Shown here: one piece after another, positions 52,533-61,869 of the stretch
Layout: every line of letters begins with the position of its first letter
Numbering within the stretch: position 1 is the stretch's first letter
From: Methylobacterium aquaticum
GTDB lineage: Bacteria; Pseudomonadota; Alphaproteobacteria; Rhizobiales; Beijerinckiaceae
NCBI RefSeq assembly: GCF_001043915.1
Contig: NZ_LABX01000032.1
Coordinates: 1 to 64,000, forward strand
Direction of reading: 5' to 3'
DNA length: 64,000 nucleotides
The notes under the pieces: model-generated
The model's database searches: none
The model's input: only the letters and a program-made list of their open reading frames with translations
What the model was told of the DNA's origin: nothing
Program-made: the position numbers and the translations under genes

Positions 52533-53594
52533 TCAGGCCCGATTTTGCAGCGTCGCAAGCTTCCTGGCCGCGCCGCGCTGGGCCCGAAGGCGCTCACCGT
52601 AGCGGGCCGGCATCGCTGGCGTCTTCCAAGACCCAGCCTGCATCACCTCCAGAAGCTCAAACCCGGCCGCGAACATGTCCTGCGTCGCCCCGACCCTGGT
52701 GGAGTGCCCGGAGGGAAGACGAGGGAGCTTCAGCCCGGCCGTTGTTGCGAGATTGCGGAATACCCGGGCCACGTCTTGGTCACCGAGAGAGCGCGCGCCA
52801 ACCTTGCCGCTCTTGGTCAGCGGCCGGAACAGCGGCCCGCTCTCCAGGCCTGCCGCAGTGAGCCATGCCTCGACATGCGCCATGGTGTCGGGCGCCAGGT
52901 ACTTGATTGCGCCTTCGCCTTCCTGGTCGGCTTTCGAGCGTCGCACCAGGACGGTGCCGGAGCCGTCGGCGCCGCGCTCCAGATCTCCGATCTCCAAGGA
53001 CACGAGCTCGGAGCGGCGCAGCAGAGTGTCGTAGGCGACGGCCACGAGGGCGGTGTTGCGAAGCGCGATCAGCGGGGTCTCTTGCTCACCCTCGGAGACG
53101 CGGCGATGCAGGCGCTCGGTCGCCTTCGCGGCAAGCATGCGGTCGATGCTGGTGCGGTTGAGGGGTTCGGCCTGTTTCTGGCGCCGTCCCTTGGTCCGGT
53201 TCATCCGCTTGACCGCGAGCCGCACGATCTCGTCGGCGCAGGGGTTGGGCAGGCCTGCGGCCTTGTGGAGCGCGGCGATGGAGGAGCGGTAGCGCTCGAC
53301 CGTGGCGCGCGACTTCGTCTCGGCTTGCGCATCGATGAAGGCGGCGATCGTCTCCGGCGTCGCCGGCAGCATCGTCCGGCCGGTCTCCCGGCACCAAGCG
53401 GCGAAGATCCGGCTGTCGGCGGCGAAGGCACGGACCGTATTGTCGGCGAAGGCACCGTGCGCGGCGCGGGCGTGCTGCTCCACGCGCTCGATGAGGAACT
53501 CGTTGGTCGGCGGCAGGCCTGCGGCAAGCGGGACCGGCAGCGCCGGTGCCTCGTGGGTAGTTTCCGGGGTCGGGTTGGGGCGGTCGAGGTCCAT
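52533..53594 (-). CDS. Tyrosine recombinase/site-specific integrase
   Basis: 353 residues. The N-terminal SAM-like core-binding domain (DNTVRAFAADSRIFAAWCRE, about 50-70) is followed by the catalytic domain with Arg193 or Arg194 (TLLRRSELVSLEIGDL), Lys221 (RRSKADQEGEG), His297 and Arg300 (SGHSTRVGATQDM), Trp323 (GSWKTPAMP) and the nucleophile Tyr332 (ARYGERL). All catalytic residues are present. It could integrate a mobile element or resolve plasmid multimers. A palindromic stretch lies near 53640-53661 upstream. Confidence 0.9.
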   Translation of the reverse strand: MDLDRPNPTPETTHEAPALPVPLAAGLPPTNEFLIERVEQHARAAHGAFADNTVRAFAADSRIFAAWCRETGRTMLPATPETIAAFIDAQAETKSRATVERYRSSIAALHKAAGLPNPCADEIVRLAVKRMNRTKGRRQKQAEPLNRTSIDRMLAAKATERLHRRVSEGEQETPLIALRNTALVAVAYDTLLRRSELVSLEIGDLERGADGSGTVLVRRSKADQEGEGAIKYLAPDTMAHVEAWLTAAGLESGPLFRPLTKSGKVGARSLGDQDVARVFRNLATTAGLKLPRLPSGHSTRVGATQDMFAAGFELLEVMQAGSWKTPAMPARYGERLRAQRGAARKLATLQNRA

Positions 53595-53770
53595 GGGCCG
53601 AGCCTAGCCGTCCGGGCCTTAACGATCCACTGATTGAGACCGATAGCTCCTATTATCGGGCATAATTGGAGCGGCGAAATCTGCCGTGACACAACCGCGC
53701 CTTGCTGCGATTATCCGGCTTGAGGAGTAAGAGACGCTCTCTCCCTATAAGTGATATGAGGCCCCTGGTT

Positions 53771-54058
53771 ATGGCTGAACCCCTACGCCGCACGGTACAG
53801 GTTGCCGAGAATGGGAGAATGAACCTTCCTGCGGACATGCGTCGCGGATTAGGTTTGAACGGCGCTGGGCGTGTGATCCTCACACAGGATGAGGATGGCA
53901 TCCGCATCTCAACGGTCAATCAGGCCCTGAAGCGCATCCGAGCCCTGGCCGCGCCATTCGCCCAAGGGCGAGCGTCCGTGGTCGACGAGTTCCTCGCGGA
54001 CCGTCGTGCCGAAGCTGCACGCGAGGATGGTGAGGATTCGGATGCCGGACGCAACTGA
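53771..54058 (+). CDS. AbrB/MazE-type antitoxin
   Basis: 95 residues from ATG 53771. MAEPLRRTVQVAENGRMNLP, DMRRGLGLNGAGRVILTQDE and IRISTVNQALKRIRALAAPF show a SpoVT-AbrB swapped-hairpin DNA-binding domain and an acidic C-terminus (FLADRRAEAAREDGEDSDAG) that should bind the toxin. The 3' end overlaps the PIN-domain gene by 17 bases. An upstream extension in the same frame is not protein-like. Confidence 0.82.
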   Translation: MAEPLRRTVQVAENGRMNLPADMRRGLGLNGAGRVILTQDEDGIRISTVNQALKRIRALAAPFAQGRASVVDEFLADRRAEAAREDGEDSDAGRN

Positions 54059-54443
54059 CCCCGTGCTCGATGCCTCGGCGGTGCTGGCCGTCATATTCGG
54101 AGAAACGGGTGCCGACCGTGTGGCAGAGCATTTACCGGGCGCACGGATCTCCGCGGTCAACGCGGCAGAGGTGATGACCAAGCTGGTCGACCTCGGGATG
54201 CCGGAGGATACCGTCGATACGATCTTCGAGGGCCTGCAGCTCACGGTTGTGCCCTTCGAGATAACTCATGCGCGCGAGAGTGCGCGCCTCAAGGCGCTCA
54301 CCCGGGCGACCGGCCTGTCGCTCGGCGATCGCGTCTGCCTGGCCGTAGCAGGGCAGCTTGCTGCCCCTGCGTTCACGACCGATCGAGCTTGGTCGCGACT
54401 GGACAGCACCAGCGTCGGCGTCGCAGTTGAGTTGCTACGCTGA
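54042..54443 (+). CDS. vapC: PIN-domain toxin, VapC type
   Basis: 133 residues from ATG 54042 (ATG 54027 possible). PVLDASAVLAVIFGETGADR has the first PIN Asp, ISAVNAAEVMTKLVDLG the Glu, and TRATGLSLGDRVCLAVAGQL and APAFTTDRAWSRL the last acidic residues. It is a complete ribonuclease toxin paired with the AbrB-type antitoxin. This is the second VapC in the window; its antitoxin is of a different fold from that of the first. Confidence 0.85.
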   Translation: MPDATDPVLDASAVLAVIFGETGADRVAEHLPGARISAVNAAEVMTKLVDLGMPEDTVDTIFEGLQLTVVPFEITHARESARLKALTRATGLSLGDRVCLAVAGQLAAPAFTTDRAWSRLDSTSVGVAVELLR

Positions 54444-54636
54444 ACCAACAGCGAGCGCCGCGACCCTTGAGACGATTGCGACGGGCTCAGCGCGCGGCAA
54501 CGGGCCTACCTGCTCGTCGCGCCTCGGTCCGTCAAGTTCGGACCCGTCGAAGAGCCCCCTTTATGGATGGCCCGCCCCTCACCGGGCTCCACTGCAAGGC
54601 TTGCAGGGTGGCCGAGATGAAAGATGGAGCGGAACG

Positions 54637-54682
54637 ATGACGATCGCGGTGCTGGGGATCGATCTAAGCAAGAACACGGGCG
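54637..54682 (+). mobile_element. IS110-family transposase start fragment
   Basis: ATG 54637 opens MTIAVLGIDLSKNT, the unmistakable DEDD-motif start of IS110 transposases, and breaks off about 46 bases later where IS5-like sequence begins on the other strand. Confidence 0.65.
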
Positions 54683-54689
54683 GGTCGTG

Positions 54690-54880
54690 CTGCGCCGCCC
54701 GCCGTTGCAGGCGCTCGAGCAGCACCTGATGCAGGCGCCGCCACACACCGGCGGCCTGCCAGTCGCGCAGGCGGCGCCAGCAACTCATACCGCAGCCGCA
54801 GTTCATCTCGGCCGGCAGCATCTCCCAGGGGAGGCCCGAGCGCAGCACGAACAGGATGCCGGTCGGGCGGCGCAGTCGTC
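54690..54880 (-). mobile_element. IS5-family transposase fragment
   Basis: On the minus strand, VLRSGLPWEMLPAEM, CGCGMSCWRRLRDWQAAGVW and RRLHQVLLERLQRR form the N-terminal domain of an IS5-type transposase. No catalytic DDE part remains. It is fused to the IS110 scrap. Confidence 0.7.
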
Positions 54881-55020
54881 CAGCCGAGGACGCTCACCCT
54901 TGGGGCGAGGCGGGTGCGGCGGCATCCGGGGTGGTCCGTTCACTGTCGCCGAGGTGTTTATCGCTGCCAACACCGCGCGTGCTAATGCGCTACCGTTCTC
55001 CTGCGACGAGAGGATGTCCC

Positions 55021-56529
55021 ATGAGCCACGAGCCGCACGATGCAGAGATCGCCTCCGATTCCAGGCTGCTCGTGCCCGGTACGACGACTTGGCGCAACGC
55101 GCGCGCTGACCGCCTCACACCCATCGTCGACGCGGCCGCATATTTCAGACATCTCAGGACAGCCTTGCTGCATGCACGCTCTTCAGTGCTGTTCATTGGC
55201 TGGGAGTTCGACACCCGCATCAAGCTGGCGCCGGACGATCCCGTCGCAGGCCTGCCGGAGGAACTCGGCCCCTTCCTGTCTGAGCTGATCCACCGCCGGC
55301 CCGGCCTGAGCGTGCGGGTGTTGCAATGGAACCTGGGCTTACTCGGTACACTTTTGCGCGGCACAACGCCGTTCTACCTGCTCAACTGGATGAGCGCGCG
55401 GCGTTTCACGTTCCGTCTCGACGGCGCCCATCCGGCGGGTGCCTCGCATCACCAGAAGATCGTGGTAATCGACGATGTGCTAGCCTTCTGCGGCGGCATC
55501 GACGTGACCGACGACCGCTGGGATACGAGCGAACACCGCGACGGGGATGGGCATCGCGTCCGGCCGTCAGGGCGAACCTACGCGCCCTTCCATGATGCCA
55601 CGGTCGCGGTCGACGGCGACGCGGCGGCTGCGTTGGGCGACCTGGCCCGCGAGCGGTGGCGGCGCGCGACTGGGGAGCGGATTGCCCCACCTGCCCCGGC
55701 GAAGCACGATACATGGCCGGCCGGCCTCGCGCCGCTCCTGCGCGACGTCGAGGTTGGGATCACGCGGACCGAGCCGGCCTATCGCGACCGGCCCGCCATC
55801 CGTGAGGTCGAGCAGCTCTACCTCGCGGCCATCCAGCGTGCGCGGCGGACGATCTACTTCGAGAGCCAGTACTTCGCCGCCCGCTGCATCGTCGAGGCGC
55901 TGGCCGGGCGGCTGGCCGAGACGAACCCACCGGAGGTGGTCATCGTTAACCCCGACCGGGCGCGCGGCTGGCTGGAGGAGAGCGCCATGGGCCGGGGTCG
56001 CACGCGGGCTCTACATTACCTAGCGGCAGCAGACCATTCGGGCCGTTGCCGATTCTACCAACCAATCACGGCCGGCGGCGCTCCGATCTACGTCCACGCC
56101 AAGGTGATGATCGTGGACGACGACGTCCTGCGCATCGGGTCTTCGAACCTCAACAACAGGTCGATGGGCTTCGATACCGAGTGCGATCTCGCGGTGGAGG
56201 CCGCGGGCATGCCGGGCCGTGAAGCCGCGTTCGCGGCCACTGTGAGGGCCTTTCGCGCCCGGCTCCTCGCCGAGCATCTCGGTACCGTCGCCGAGGTCGT
56301 CGAGGTGGCGGTGCAGGACGACGGCGGCTCCCTGATCCGGACGATCGAGCAGTTGCGTGCGCGCGGAGGAAAGACGCTCGTACCCATTGAGATGCCGAAG
56401 TCGGCGGGCATCGTCCCGCTTCCGGACGGCGAACTCCTGGATCCCGAGCAGGCTGAGCCTGTCTGGCGCGCAGCGTGGCACGCCGCGCGGGGTCGCATTG
56501 CCAGCCTGCGCCGGCGGGCTAGCTCTTGA
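55021..56529 (+). CDS. Phospholipase D-family protein
   Basis: 502 residues from ATG 55021, with GAGAGGA about 8 bases upstream. There are two HKD motifs: His144-x-Lys146-x4-Asp151 (HHQKIVVIDD, with GGIDVTDDRWD following) and His359-x-Lys361-x4-Asp366 (HAKVMIVDDD, with IGSSNLNNRSMGFDTE following). This is the bacterial phosphatidyltransferase or phospholipase class. No signal peptide was seen, so it may act at the inner face of the membrane or be released otherwise. Its 3' end overlaps the convergent mgtC-type gene by 11 bases. Confidence 0.92.
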   Translation: MSHEPHDAEIASDSRLLVPGTTTWRNARADRLTPIVDAAAYFRHLRTALLHARSSVLFIGWEFDTRIKLAPDDPVAGLPEELGPFLSELIHRRPGLSVRVLQWNLGLLGTLLRGTTPFYLLNWMSARRFTFRLDGAHPAGASHHQKIVVIDDVLAFCGGIDVTDDRWDTSEHRDGDGHRVRPSGRTYAPFHDATVAVDGDAAAALGDLARERWRRATGERIAPPAPAKHDTWPAGLAPLLRDVEVGITRTEPAYRDRPAIREVEQLYLAAIQRARRTIYFESQYFAARCIVEALAGRLAETNPPEVVIVNPDRARGWLEESAMGRGRTRALHYLAAADHSGRCRFYQPITAGGAPIYVHAKVMIVDDDVLRIGSSNLNNRSMGFDTECDLAVEAAGMPGREAAFAATVRAFRARLLAEHLGTVAEVVEVAVQDDGGSLIRTIEQLRARGGKTLVPIEMPKSAGIVPLPDGELLDPEQAEPVWRAAWHAARGRIASLRRRASS

Positions 56530-56944
56530 ATGCCGTGTTGAGGCGCAGGGTCAGGAATGTAACCATGGAGAGGATGGCGGCGATGTCGTAGAGGCCGTAG
56601 CCGACCGCCGCCCCGAGCGCGCCCGTCGCCCACAGGCTCGCCGCAGTGGCGGTGCCGGAGGCGTGGCCGGCGCGCTTGAGGATCGCGCCGCCGCCGATGA
56701 AGCCGACGCCGGTGATGAGACCCTCAATAATCCGCGCCTGGCCGGTCGAGTCCTGGCCTAGCACCCGGATGGCGACGAGTACGAAGCCGCAGCTGGCGAT
56801 CGCCACGAGCGGGAAGGTCCGCAGACCGGCGCTCCGGGCCTCCTGCTCGCGGTTCCAGCCGATCGGCAGGGCAAGGGCGTAGGCGACCGCGAGAGCGATG
56901 AGGTGGGAAGCGACCTCCCAGAGATCGAAGCTGCGTCCTGGCAT
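56519..56944 (-). CDS. MgtC/SapB-family membrane protein
   Basis: 141 residues with four or five membrane helices (LIALAVAYALALPIGWNRE, FPLVAIASCGFVLVAIRVLG, GLITGVGFIGGGAILKRAG, AASLWATGALGAAVGYGLYD). NREQEARSAGLRT and GVGFIGGGAILK are MgtC/SapB hallmarks. The short form lacks the C-terminal ACT-like domain of Salmonella MgtC. Functions of short forms are unclear and include Mg stress and membrane potential control. Confidence 0.9.
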   Translation of the reverse strand: MPGRSFDLWEVASHLIALAVAYALALPIGWNREQEARSAGLRTFPLVAIASCGFVLVAIRVLGQDSTGQARIIEGLITGVGFIGGGAILKRAGHASGTATAASLWATGALGAAVGYGLYDIAAILSMVTFLTLRLNTAFKS

Positions 56945-56950
56945 TCGGTG

Positions 56951-57483
56951 CTACCTTGCCCGACCGGGCAATCCGCCTTGCGACCTCAGGACGTCGAGGG
57001 TCGCCTGCTCGATCTGCTCAAGGGCGGCGATCACGTCCATGTCTCTCTGGTAGGCTCCGATCACGGAGCGTAGTTCCATGGTCTCGGCCACGACGCTGAC
57101 ATTCGGCATTTTGACCATGCCAGACGTGTCCGCCGCGGGGTGATTGGCGATCAGCCTGAACGGGAAGGCCCAGCTATTGGTGGCGATCCGCAGCTTCGAA
57201 GTCCTGTTCTAGCCTATTAGCTAGTGCACTGGCACCGACGAACGAGCCACGTGCTCACTCGCCAACTACCTGCAGTCACAGAGAAATTCGTAGTGCGCGG
57301 TGTACCTTCTGAAAGCGTCAGTGCACTAGAACAGGACGAGCCAGCGGCGATAAGGATCGCCACTCCGCTCCGCACTGGGGCGGTGGACACGGCATTGGCG
57401 ATATTCCCCATATTAATGCGCATGCACGCCGATTGGGCTCGCATGCTCTCGATCGCGATCTCGCGTCCAGTGACCTCGCTCAT
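56951..57483 (-). pseudogene. flgC: flgC-like gene interrupted by a MITE
   Basis: The N-terminal part, MSEVTGREIAIESMRAQSAC then MRINMGNIANAVSTAP (57483 to about 57340), resembles FlgC, the proximal-rod protein. The C-terminal part, ANHPAADTSGMVKMPNVSVV, AETMELRSVIGAYQRDMDVI and AALEQIEQATLDVLRS, ends at TAG 56953-56951. The MITE (57221-57329) lies between and the central 40 or so residues are missing. The fit to FlgC is moderate. Confidence 0.6.
57221..57329. mobile_element. 109-bp MITE with IS630-type ends, copy 2
   Basis: It begins CTAGTGCACTGGCACCGACG and ends CAGTGCACTAG. It is the reverse complement of 23659-23767 with very few differences. It sits inside the flgC-like gene. Just outside, GTCCTGTTCTAG (57201-57212) and CTAGAACAGGAC (57326-57337) form an additional inverted pair. 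Confidence 0.82.
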
Positions 57484-57630
57484 CGTCGCGTCCGATCTGA
57501 CTGGTGCGCCGAGGCGCCCGTACCGACGATCAAGCCTCGAGATATTTAACAAATCGATAACCTAGAGCCGTGCCCGAGCGGTTTGGGACGGCTGGAGAGT
57601 CGGGACGTTGAGGGGTGAAGGAGGATGCCG

Positions 57631-57744
57631 ATGCCTTCACCCTTGTCTGTCGATCTACGCGAGCGTGTCGTGTCGGCCGTAGCCGCGCGCACGTCCTGTC
57701 ATCAGGCCGCAGCCCGGTTCGGGATCAGCGTGTCCAGGTGCCGT
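57631..57744 (+). mobile_element. IS630-family transposase N-terminal fragment
   Basis: ATG 57631 follows GAAGGAGG and opens MPSPLSVDLRERVVSAVAAR, then TSCHQAAARFGISVSRCR, the first HTH of an IS630 transposase. It stops after 37 residues. Only about 114 bases remain. Confidence 0.65.
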
Positions 57745-57751
57745 CACCCGT

Positions 57752-58410
57752 AACGAAGACAGTCTACGACGATCGCAGCGGGACTACGGCCCACGTCGCG
57801 CATGCCCCGTCGACCCGCGCCTGCGTCGTCTACGTCCGTGAGTTCGGCCTGCGGCTCGAATGAGTTCTCGCACCTACGTCCACCACGATCACGAACCCAG
57901 CGCCGCGCTCCAGCGGATCGCGCTCGGGGGCAGGATTTGCGGTCGTCGCTCGCTGGCTTCGACCGCTTCCTAGAGGACAGCAAGACCATAGACCTTAGGC
58001 CACCGACAATCAAAGTGCTAGCAACGCTCGGCCACACCGTCGATCATCTCAGCTTCCGACCCGGGGCGACGTGGTCTTCACGGACGACATTCCGTTCATG
58101 CCGGATGCGAGCACAGCGCGCTGCGACTTTCATCGCAGTGACCAGGGCCGGCTCCACCGATCGATCATGCGGCTCCTCGACCGCCCCGACAACGCCCGGC
58201 TTCTCGTCTGACACGACTACGGGCGCGGCGGCCTGGAGCGAGGCCGCCTTCGTGGACTTGCGCCGGCAGCGCGACGCACAATTCGAACTGCCAGTGCTGC
58301 TTCTGCAGTCGCTGCCGACCAACATCCGGGCGGGACACCTGCCCGCCCCTCGCCCCAAAGGTTTCGTGATCCTAAACGAGCCGCTCGATGTTCCTCGGGA
58401 CGCGATGTGA
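57752..58410 (+). pseudogene. MBL-fold metallohydrolase, decayed
   Basis: Ordered blocks in two frames: TVYDDRSGTTAHVAHAPSTR, then LRPPTIKVLATLGHTVDHLS, then in a shifted frame GDVVFTDDIPFMPDASTARC, and again AFVDLRRQRDAQFELPVLLL with QSLPTNIRAGHLPAPRPKGF. They match metallo-beta-lactamase-fold proteins of the persulfide dioxygenase-like group. The key zinc motif HxHxDH is missing and GHT is the only ligand region left. Clearly non-functional. Confidence 0.6.
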
Positions 58411-58428
58411 CGGCGGCGCGAGCGACCG

Positions 58429-59373
58429 TCAGGCCAGGCTTCGGTGGCCACGGCCCTCCCGCGTACGCAGATCGTTGTGCAAGGTCGTGGCAGCGATCGC
58501 GGCGTGGCCCATGGCGACGCTGATCTGATCGAGAGCGTAAACGATGTCCCCCGCGGCGTAAATGCCCTTGCGGCTCGTGCGCTGTTTCTGATCGACGGCG
58601 ATGCAACAGCCGTCTCCCATTTCCAACCCGAGCGCATGCGCGAGCTCATCGTTCGAGTCCGATCCCAGCGCGGGATAGACGGTGTCGAAGCGGCGCTCAC
58701 CGCCGCATTCTAGGAGCGCGGCGACACCGTCTTCGCCGAAGACAAGCCGTATCAGCGGACGCTCCTCGATCGCGATGCCGGCGCATTTAAGGAGCTGGCG
58801 GTCGCCGGCCGCGATCTCCATCGCGCCGGTCGCGAGAAGCGTGATGTCTTTGGAGTAGGTGCACAGGAACAGTGCCTCCGCGACGCCGCGCGCGTCGCCA
58901 CCGATGACGCCGATCGCCTGGTTCGTCGCCTCGAAGCCGTCGCAGACCGGGCAGTACCGGAGTTGACCGCGATCGAGGGCCCGCCGGTGCGTGTCCGGGT
59001 CGACATCCGGCCGCCGGTTCAAGGTCCCGGTCGCGAGGATGAGGGTGCGCGCTTCCAAGGCGAGGCCGTCCCCCCACACGCGGAAGCGGCCGAACTCGCC
59101 TTCAATCGCGTCGATGCGACCTTTCACGAACCGCGAGCCGTAGCGTCCGGCCTGCGCCGACATACGCGCCAGGAGTTCTTCCCCACCGATACCGTCGGGA
59201 AAGCCGGCATGATTGTGCGAGCGCGGGATCCACTTGGCCCGGCTGTTGCCGTCGTCGACGACCACCACCGTCCGGTGGTAGCGGGCGAGGTAGATCGCGG
59301 CCGTCAGCCCGGCAGGGCCACCTCCAATCACGAGCGTATCTACCAGTCGCTCCTCGCTCCCGCTCATTGCCAT
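58429..59373 (-). CDS. Thioredoxin reductase-like FAD/NAD(P) oxidoreductase
   Basis: 314 residues. The FAD-binding motif is GGGPAG (17-22), the redox pair is CPVC (141-144, [14 protein letters not shown]), the NAD(P)-binding motif is [13 protein letters not shown] (about 155-167) and the second FAD motif is [20 protein letters not shown]. The length and CxxC fit low-molecular-weight thioredoxin reductases, though the substrate may differ. The preceding MBL-fold relic could once have been a partner in sulfur metabolism. Confidence 0.88.
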   Translation of the reverse strand: MAMSGSEERLVDTLVIGGGPAGLTAAIYLARYHRTVVVVDDGNSRAKWIPRSHNHAGFPDGIGGEELLARMSAQAGRYGSRFVKGRIDAIEGEFGRFRVWGDGLALEARTLILATGTLNRRPDVDPDTHRRALDRGQLRYCPVCDGFEATNQAIGVIGGDARGVAEALFLCTYSKDITLLATGAMEIAAGDRQLLKCAGIAIEERPLIRLVFGEDGVAALLECGGERRFDTVYPALGSDSNDELAHALGLEMGDGCCIAVDQKQRTSRKGIYAAGDIVYALDQISVAMGHAAIAATTLHNDLRTREGRGHRSLA

Positions 59374-59477
59374 CTCGACGCTTCCTCATGAATGCGGACG
59401 TATACCGCCCGCGGATTGAGAGACACCGATCCGAAGTCTTCGCGGGCCAAGGCCGCGGTTGGAACCCGTTCCTCCGG

Positions 59478-59577
59478 GCCCTTCATCCATCTGGATGGCT
59501 CCCGCAACCACAACGCCGGCCGGACAGGACTGGGTATTACCATCGCGAGGCGAGACGTCGAGACGGAGGACTGAACA
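59478..59577 (+). pseudogene. Histidine kinase catalytic-domain scrap
   Basis: PFIHLDGSRNHNAGRTGLGI then TIARRDVE parallels PFTRLEGSRNRNTGGTGLGL of the intact kinase at 38378-39712. It could be the lost C-terminal end of the decayed kinase copy at 44270 or of the cut kinase at 23145. Only about 30 codons remain. Confidence 0.5.
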
Positions 59578-59584
59578 ATTGATC

Positions 59585-60425
59585 CTCCCCCCCATTTTTG
59601 CGGACAAGGGTGATTGGCCTGCAGTCCGCTCGGCCTGCTTGGGTGTGACGTAGCCGAGAGCCGAGTGGAGGCGCTGTCGATCGTAGCAGCCCTCGATGTA
59701 GGCGAATAGGCCGCGTTGGGCCTTATCCCGGGTCGCCCATCGTCGCTGATGGACGAGTTCGACCTCAGGGGTGTGGAAGTCCTTCGACAGGCTCAGGATG
59801 AGGGCCGTCCATCGGGGCGTCGTCTTAGCAGCAACCGGCGCGGCTCGTGGAGGGTGTCGCCTGGATGTCGGCGGAAAGCCTCCACGTACTGGCTGCCACG
59901 ATCCGAGTGACAGATGAGCCGGCAGCTGATTGCTGCCGTTGGATGGCCATCATCAGGGCCGCCGACGTCAGCTCGGTCCGCACGTGATCGCGCATCGACC
60001 AGCCGACAATCTTGCGGGTGGCGAGATCGAGGACGGCGGCCAAGTAGAGCCACCCTTCTGCCGTAGGCAGATAGGTGATGTCCGCCAACCAGACCTGGTT
60101 GGGCAACGCGGCCGAGAAAAGCTGCTTGATGAGGTTGCAGGCGATCGGCCGGTTGTGTCGGGTGTCGGTCGTGCAGGGCCGGAACCAAGGTCTCGCCAAG
60201 GCCCGGATGCCATGACGGGGCATCAGGCGCTCCACGCGCCTGCGGCTGGCTGTTCGACCTTCCGCACGCAAAGCAGCATGCACCCGAGGCGAACCGCATC
60301 GCCGCTGATGCCCGGCATGGATTCGTTGCACATCGTCGAGGAGTTGCCGGTTGGATGTCGACTGGGCGCTCTCGAAACGTGATCGCCATCCGTAGTACCC
60401 GCCGGGAAACAGCTACGTGCCTCTA
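59585..60425 (-). mobile_element. IS3-family transposase (OrfB) remnant
   Basis: On the minus strand, DVQRIHAGHQRRCGSPRVHA, ALRAEGRTASRRRVERLMPR, NQVWLADITYLPTAEGWLYL, AAVLDLATRKIVGWSMRDHV and LICHSDRGSQYVE contain the first two DDE acidic residues. After frame changes, KVELVHQRRWATRDKAQRG and LHSALGYVTPKQAE follow. At least three frameshifts make it inactive. Confidence 0.8.
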
Positions 60426-60448
60426 TAAACGTCAGGCCCGGAACTGCA

Positions 60449-60829
60449 TCAACTCTTAGTAGCAAGCTTCAGCATTCGATCGAAGGCCTTACCGATGTTG
60501 ATGTTCAAAATATGGTCACGAGAGACCTCGCTCGCCTTCAGCATTTCCTGCTCCAGGCTTACACCGCTCGCACTTTCCAGCACATCCCAGTTGTCTCGAG
60601 TTGGCATCGCTCTCCCCGTCGGACCAGCGTCGGGCTCGGCAGTGCGCGCCTTCTCCGTCGTAGTCATTTCCAAACTCGTGCGCGCAAGAACCTGTGAGAA
60701 GGGCGTTACATCGCGTGTTTTGTAGTTCTGAGTGTTCGCATTTGCAACATTGCCCGCAATTGTAGCTTGCCGTACGGCGAGATGTCGTGCCTGCAAAGAA
60801 AGGAGGACGAATAGATATCCATCACTCAT
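60449..60829 (-). CDS. flgB: Flagellar basal-body rod protein FlgB
   Basis: 126 residues from ATG 60829 (an in-frame start at 60844 adds 5). LSLQARHLAVRQATIAGNVA and NANTQNYKTRDVTPFSQVLA form the FlgB rod signature (ANxxTPxYK-type). The C-terminal helix VSLEQEMLKASEVSRDHILN and KAFDRMLKLATKS is typical. FlgB forms the base of the flagellar rod. The flgC-like partner lies 3 kb further along the same strand, and no other flagellar genes are seen, so its use is doubtful. Confidence 0.8.
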   Translation of the reverse strand: MSDGYLFVLLSLQARHLAVRQATIAGNVANANTQNYKTRDVTPFSQVLARTSLEMTTTEKARTAEPDAGPTGRAMPTRDNWDVLESASGVSLEQEMLKASEVSRDHILNINIGKAFDRMLKLATKS

Positions 60830-61494
60830 CAGAACAATCACCAATCCTGCTTCATTTTATCGCGAGAATTCGGGCATGTACGGTGATGGGCATGATTTCT
60901 GGCGAAATGCCTTTCATGCTCCAGGATGATCGTCAGCATATGTCAAACCAGGCGATGTTATAGACGAAAATGATTGGCATTGCCGCCGTTGCGACCATGC
61001 GGGCCTCGTCGGCAAGATATAGAGCTGCGCCTCATCATCGAGCTTCGCCCTCATAGTTTCGAATTAAAAAGTCAACCATCGAAAATTCTCGTATCTCTAA
61101 CCTAGGTAAATCGACGAAGGTGCTGCAACGGGGCCACCGCGCATGTGGCCTACGGTACACGCCATCCTCTTCGGTCTCGCACGCGGAACCTGATTCCACC
61201 GATATTTTAGCAATAAGGTGGCTTGGCCCGGACAGGTGTCCATAAAGTCAAATCGCACACAGGAGATCAAGGTCAATCGGGCTTGCTCCAACCAACGTCA
61301 CAATTTGTCACGAACCGGAGACAATGCGCCTACTCGCGGCACCATTCCGCGACTGTCACAACCGTGAATTGTTTCTGTCGGCTTAGAGCCCCTAACATAA
61401 CTAGCTCTCGCCCCCGCTAAGTGGTTGAATTTGCAGGGGCGTAGGCGGTTTAGGATAGGTGCTCTTAGCGGGGAAGCCTGTTCGTCGCTAAGCC
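60830..61494. other. Non-coding stretch
   Basis: About 660 bases without an intact gene. On the minus strand LYLADEARMVATAAMPIIFV, ending in FDIC, near 60950-61030 reads like a membrane-protein scrap, but I cannot name it. The stretch also contains the box-like element at 61296-61325. Confidence 0.4.
61296..61325 (+). promoter_or_regulatory. Degenerate fourth copy of the conserved box
   Basis: CGTCACAATTTGTCACGAAC followed by CGGAGACAATG resembles the upstream boxes of the 84-residue genes (xTGACACACTTxGTCACGAACG...GGAGACAA), with an internal block missing. No 84-residue gene follows on the plus strand. Weak evidence only. Confidence 0.3.
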
Positions 61495-61791
61495 TCAACG
61501 CTCTTCTTCCTCTTGGTCGTGATCACCGGGGTTCTCAGCCCGGCAGGCCCGCGTATCGCAGGCGACAACGAGCCTGCGTGGCCGTCCCCAGCAGGTGACC
61601 TCGAAGGCCGTAGCCTGTCCTTTAGTCCAGATTGTCTCCACACTGGCCGGGATGCAGCGCTTCTCTTGGAGTGCCCGCTCCAGCTGGTAATGGTAGTCCA
61701 CGCGCTCCGAGCCGGAAGCCCGGTTGGCACCGGTGATAGAGGCGGCCACCACGGTCATCGCCATGATGGTCAAGGCCACAGTCTTGATCAT
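61495..61791 (-). CDS. Small exported protein, 98 aa
   Basis: ATG 61791 opens a signal peptide (MIKTVALTIMAMTVVAASIT). The mature part has SERVDYHYQLERALQEKRCI, PASVETIWTKGQATAFEVTC and VACDTRACRAENPGD, with four cysteines that could form two disulfides, then an acidic His/Glu end. Family not recognised. A longer reading from 62124 would join it to the cyclase relic and is rejected. Confidence 0.65.
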   Translation of the reverse strand: MIKTVALTIMAMTVVAASITGANRASGSERVDYHYQLERALQEKRCIPASVETIWTKGQATAFEVTCWGRPRRLVVACDTRACRAENPGDHDQEEEER

Positions 61792-61869
61792 GTTCTCATC
61801 CGTTTCCTGCAGGCGTCCGACTAGTGTGTTCGGGCTGTCGTTGCCCCCCCCTGCGGACGAAGTGTACGC

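Noticed and set aside
57221-57483. A protein-coding reading across the MITE (SALTLSEGTPRTTNFSV...)
   Set aside because: It is produced by the MITE sequence in both copies; it is not a real gene.
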